The notes below the pieces were generated by a model. That model was not told the DNA's origin and ran no database searches. It worked only from the letters and a program-made list of their open reading frames with translations. This document shows positions 5,823-8,361 of a DNA stretch of 8,361 bases, one piece after another. The position numbers and the translations under genes are program-made. Numbering within the stretch: the stretch's first letter is position 1; the number at the start of each line of letters is the position of its first letter. The DNA comes from Hyphomicrobiales bacterium (GTDB taxonomy: Bacteria; Pseudomonadota; Alphaproteobacteria; Parvibaculales; Parvibaculaceae): assembly GCA_015655095.1 (NCBI GenBank), contig JAATFR010000171.1, positions 1 through 8,361 on the forward strand, in the 5' to 3' direction.

Positions 5823-6374
5823 TCATTTTTTCATGCCGGGAAGGCTCACCGCCGCTTTGCTGCCTTCCTCCTCGATATCTACATCGAAAGTTTCCAGAAA
5901 GCGCGAAACCATCATGTAATAGCCGATGGTGATCGTCAGCTCCTGCAACTGCCGGGGCGAAAGATGCCGTTCCAGCGGCTTGAAGGTGACATCGGAGGCG
6001 CGCACATTCTTCACCACATCATCCGTAAAGTGCATGACAGCGCGCTGTACATCATCAAAGGCGATGGCCTGCGGCCCCTGATGGATGGCGCTGATCAGTT
6101 CATCGGACATGCCATAACGTCGGGCGATGTTCTCATGCTGATAGACTTCATAGGCAGCGCCGCTGAGCACGCCCACGCGGATGATGGCGATCTCGCGCAG
6201 AACCTGATCAAGCTCGGAAAAGGCCAGAATGGCGTTCCCCAGCCGGGTGAACGGCTCGATCATGTCGCCGGAGTGGCCCAGCATCCTGAAAATGTTGAGG
6301 CCGGGCAGCTTGGCGTAGGCTTTCTTTGCAAGGCCGGTCGCGTCGGCCGGATCGAAATAGGGAATACGCGCCAT
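5823..6374 (-). CDS. Carboxymuconolactone decarboxylase (CMD)/AhpD-fold family protein
   Basis: The protein has 183 residues from ATG 6374 (MARIPYFDP). The frame stays open upstream to about 6458, but the extra residues are Arg/Pro/Gly-rich and unlike the family. The CMD core is clear: LDQVLREIAIIRVGVLSGAAYEVYQHENIARRYG at about residues 55-87, with E76-V-Y-Q-H80-x-x-x-A84 matching the family ExxxHxxxA signature. No CxxC pair is present, so it is not a canonical AhpD-type peroxidase. Such proteins are often single-domain helical oligomers near catabolic genes, with few assigned reactions; decarboxylase or lactone/peroxide-related roles are possible. It is co-directional with the GST pair 122 bases downstream and divergent from the feruloyl-CoA-synthase-like gene, so it probably belongs to the same pathway. 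The Shine-Dalgarno sequence is weak (AAGAGAA about 9 bases upstream). Confidence 0.88.
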   Translation of the reverse strand: MARIPYFDPADATGLAKKAYAKLPGLNIFRMLGHSGDMIEPFTRLGNAILAFSELDQVLREIAIIRVGVLSGAAYEVYQHENIARRYGMSDELISAIHQGPQAIAFDDVQRAVMHFTDDVVKNVRASDVTFKPLERHLSPRQLQELTITIGYYMMVSRFLETFDVDIEEEGSKAAVSLPGMKK

Positions 6375-6397
6375 GATGCAGTTTCTCTTTCTTGTTT

Positions 6398-6434
6398 TCC
6401 GGCTGGTTCCCCGGGGCCTCCCGGCCCAGCCGGA
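6398..6434. repeat. GC-rich inverted repeat in the CMD leader
   Basis: TCCGGCTGG (6398-6406) and CCAGCCGGA (6426-6434) form a perfect 9-bp stem around a 19-base loop that itself contains the palindrome CCCCGGGG (6409-6416). It starts 24 bases upstream of the CMD start codon, so it would fall in the 5' leader of that transcript. It could be an attenuating structure or an operator. No protein-binding evidence is visible. Confidence 0.45.
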
Positions 6435-6485
6435 CGCAACGGCAGGCTCACGTTGCAATGATATTCGACCACCCGGTTTGCCTGA

Positions 6486-6515
6486 GTTATGCGATCCCGG
6501 TTAAACTGCTCCCAA
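6486..6515 (-). promoter_or_regulatory. Candidate promoter for the CMD-family gene
   Basis: On the minus strand TTGGGA (6510-6515; 4 of 6) is followed after 18 bases by CATAAC (6486-6491; 4 of 6). Transcription from here would give a leader of about 105 bases containing the inverted repeat at 6398-6434. Confidence 0.3.
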
Positions 6516-6534
6516 TAATGAACAAGGGGAAGCG

Positions 6535-6547
6535 CGCCTGTCAGGCG
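6535..6547. promoter_or_regulatory. Perfect 13-base palindrome upstream of the feruloyl-CoA-synthase-like gene
   Basis: CGCCTGTCAGGCG has two perfect 6-base arms around a central T. It lies 41 bases before the start codon at 6588, in a plausible operator position. The regulator is unknown; none is encoded next to this gene inside the window. Confidence 0.35.
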
Positions 6548-6587
6548 ACGCCTTTGTTACAACGAGAAACACCCCGGGAGGGTTCCA

Positions 6588-8361
6588 ATGAATATCGCGA
6601 CAAAAGTGACGCTGCCCCCATTCAAGCCATTGAAGCAGAAGCCGCCCAAAATCACGGTGGACAGGCGCGCGGACGGCTCGATCACCATCGCGTCGGATTA
6701 TCTTCTGGGCGAGATGAAGCAGAGCACGGTTCATCTGCTGGAAGAGAAGGCTGCCCTGCACCCGGACCGCAAGTTCATCGGCGAGCGCGGAGCAGATGGC
6801 AACTGGCAGTATGTGACCTATGGCGAGGCCAATGAGGCTGCGAGCCGCATCGCCACGGCTTTCCTTGCCCGCGGCATGGGCGAGCAGACGCCGCTGATGA
6901 TCCTTTCAGGCAATTCCATTCCCCATGCGCTGATGACGCTGGGCTCGATGAAGGCTCGCGTACCCGTTGCCCCCGTCAGCGTGCCCTATTCGCTGATGAG
7001 CACGGATTTCTCCAAGCTCAAACATGTATTCGATCTGACCCGGCCGCGCGTCATCTTCGCCCAGCAGGGTGCGCTTTATGAACGCGCGCTGCGGGCGCTC
7101 GATCTCTCCAGCATCGACGTGATCGCCTGCGATAATCTGCCGGAAGGCGTGACCGCAACGCATTATGATGCGCTTCTGGCGACGCCCGTGGATGAGGCGG
7201 CCGTCAAGGCCTCGATGGACGCGATCACCCACGATACGGTCGCAAAATATCTGTTCACGTCGGGCTCCACGGGCATGCCCAAGGGCGCGCTCCAGACCCA
7301 TCTCATGATGATGTCGCTGGTCGCCGGGCAGGAGGCATTGCGCACCGAGGAGAATGACCCGGACGAGGTGCCCGAGAGCCTTGAGTGGATGCCGTGGAAT
7401 CACATTTCAGCAGGCAACATCGGCTTCAACAACAATCTCGCCGCTGGCGGCACGGTGCATCTGGACGCGGGCAAGCCGGTGCCGGGCCTGTTCGAGACGA
7501 CCATCCGCAATCTGCGCGACGTGAGCCCCCGGGTTTTCGGTTCCGCGCCCATCGCCTTCGCCATGCTGGCCGACGCCATGGAGCGCGACGAGAGCTTGCG
7601 CAAAAGCTTTTTCAGGAAGCTTGAATATATGGCCTATGGTGGCGCGACCCTTTCATCAGACCTTTATGACCGGATGCAGGCGCTGGCCATTGCTGAAACG
7701 GGCACGCGCATTCCCTTCATCACCATGTATGGCGCGACGGAGACGCAAGGCATCACCGTCGTGCACTGGCTGACGGAGCGCGTCGGACTGATCGGCCTGC
7801 CGCTGCCCGGCATCACGCTCAAGCTGGTGCCAAACGGCACCAAGCTCGAGGTGCGCGTGAAGGGGCCGACCGTGACCCCCGGCTATCTCAATGATCCCAA
7901 AAAGACCAAAGAAGTATTCGACGAGGAAGGCTTTTATTCGCTGGGCGACGCCGCCCGTTTTCTCGATCCCGATCATCCGGAAGAGGGCATCGTTTTCGAT
8001 GGCCGCGTAACCGAGGATTTCAAGCTGTCGAGCGGCACCTGGGTTTCCACCGGTACGCTGCGCGCAGACGTGGTGGCGGCATCTTCGCCGCTGTTGCAGG
8101 ATGCCGTGGTCGCGGGCCTCGACAAGCCCTATATCGCCTTGCTGGCCTGGCCCAATGTCGCCGCCGCGAAAGCCGTCGCCGGCCTGCCGGACACAGCCTC
8201 GACGGAGGAGGCGATCCGCCATCCCGCCGTGGTCGCGTTGTTGAAGGAAAAACTGGCTCAACACAATAAAAATGGCGGCGGTTCTTCCACCAGGATCACG
8301 CGCATCCATCTGATGAGCGAGCCCCCTTCCATCGATGGCCATGAGATCACCGACAAGGGCT
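6588..8361 (+). CDS. Feruloyl-CoA synthase-like AMP-forming acyl-CoA ligase (3' end outside window)
   Basis: ATG 6588 is preceded by GGGAGGG (6576-6582) at 5 bases. The frame stays open for 591 codons to the right edge. Motifs: RRADGS and ERGADGNWQYVTYGEA in the N-terminal part, P-loop TSGSTGMPKG at residues 224-233, YGATET at 381-386, SLGDAA with the ribose-binding D454, hinge-region GRV at 472-474, then EDFKLSSGTWV at 476-486. The last segment is characteristic of the feruloyl-CoA synthase branch. The final residues, DGHEITDKG, put K590 where the family carries its adenylating lysine, so only the last 20-40 residues should be missing. The enzyme should activate an aromatic or related carboxylic acid to its CoA thioester with ATP. 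No enoyl-CoA hydratase/aldolase (Ech) or vanillin dehydrogenase is in the window, so ferulate itself is not assured as substrate. It is divergent from the CMD/GST run. Confidence 0.92.
   Translation, partial: MNIATKVTLPPFKPLKQKPPKITVDRRADGSITIASDYLLGEMKQSTVHLLEEKAALHPDRKFIGERGADGNWQYVTYGEANEAASRIATAFLARGMGEQTPLMILSGNSIPHALMTLGSMKARVPVAPVSVPYSLMSTDFSKLKHVFDLTRPRVIFAQQGALYERALRALDLSSIDVIACDNLPEGVTATHYDALLATPVDEAAVKASMDAITHDTVAKYLFTSGSTGMPKGALQTHLMMMSLVAGQEALRTEENDPDEVPESLEWMPWNHISAGNIGFNNNLAAGGTVHLDAGKPVPGLFETTIRNLRDVSPRVFGSAPIAFAMLADAMERDESLRKSFFRKLEYMAYGGATLSSDLYDRMQALAIAETGTRIPFITMYGATETQGITVVHWLTERVGLIGLPLPGITLKLVPNGTKLEVRVKGPTVTPGYLNDPKKTKEVFDEEGFYSLGDAARFLDPDHPEEGIVFDGRVTEDFKLSSGTWVSTGTLRADVVAASSPLLQDAVVAGLDKPYIALLAWPNVAAAKAVAGLPDTASTEEAIRHPAVVALLKEKLAQHNKNGGGSSTRITRIHLMSEPPSIDGHEITDKG

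Noticed and set aside
6375..6458. N-terminal extension of the CMD-family protein
   Set aside because: The extra residues are Arg/Pro/Gly-rich, overlap the 6398-6434 inverted repeat and the leader, and precede a family-like start at 6374.
6514..6519. AATAAT as a -10 element for the feruloyl-CoA-synthase-like gene
   Set aside because: It matches TATAAT at 5 of 6 positions, but no acceptable -35 is found 16-18 bases upstream, so I did not annotate a promoter.
7656..8342. A 228-codon open frame on the minus strand
   Set aside because: It is antisense to the feruloyl-CoA-synthase-like gene, which has intact family motifs throughout. The antisense protein is rich in Gly, Arg and His, as expected from a shadow frame in GC-rich DNA.
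1..8361. Mobile element, CRISPR, tRNA/rRNA or phage-related sequence
   Set aside because: No transposase or integrase motifs, terminal inverted repeats, regularly spaced repeats or cloverleaf-like sequences were seen. All sizeable stretches are explained by enzyme or regulator genes.

Overview
This window looks like bacterial chromosomal DNA of roughly 60% G+C by eye. It is densely packed with catabolic enzymes of the kind common in metabolically versatile Alphaproteobacteria (sphingomonad or Parvibaculum-like). That placement is an impression from gene content and protein style; nothing in the window proves the taxon. There is no tRNA, rRNA, insertion sequence, CRISPR array or phage gene. 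No gap between genes exceeds about 215 bases.

Layout, left to right: (1) the C-terminal half of a fatty-acid-transport-protein-type very-long-chain acyl-CoA synthetase (+ strand, cut by the left edge), followed by a hairpin terminator at 936-960 shared with the next gene. (2) A luciferase-like (LLM) flavin-dependent monooxygenase resembling limonene 1,2-monooxygenase LimB, and a TetR-family regulator, both on the - strand. (3) A classical short-chain dehydrogenase/reductase (SDR) resembling cyclic-alcohol dehydrogenases, transcribed divergently from tetR. The shared 158-base control region contains palindromes and opposed promoter-like elements. (4) A - strand run made of a carboxymuconolactone-decarboxylase-family protein, a 264-residue glutathione S-transferase (GST) and a second GST whose C-terminal extension of about 76 residues is not part of the GST fold; the two GST genes are translationally coupled. 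(5) A divergent + strand feruloyl-CoA-synthase-like acyl-CoA ligase that runs off the right edge with only its last few dozen residues missing.

How they may work together (inference): an SDR oxidising an alcohol to a ketone, an LLM oxygenase inserting oxygen or epoxidising, and two AMP-forming CoA ligases activating the resulting acids would suit degradation of an alicyclic, terpenoid or aromatic carbon source. The TetR protein probably controls the LLM/SDR part. The tandem GSTs next to a feruloyl-CoA-synthase-like gene recall the glutathione-dependent steps of lignin-dimer catabolism, but neither GST can be called a beta-etherase from sequence alone. The least explained items are the C-terminal domain of the second GST, a repeated GGGAG(T)TATCCC element in front of the GST pair, and the architecture of the tetR/SDR control region.
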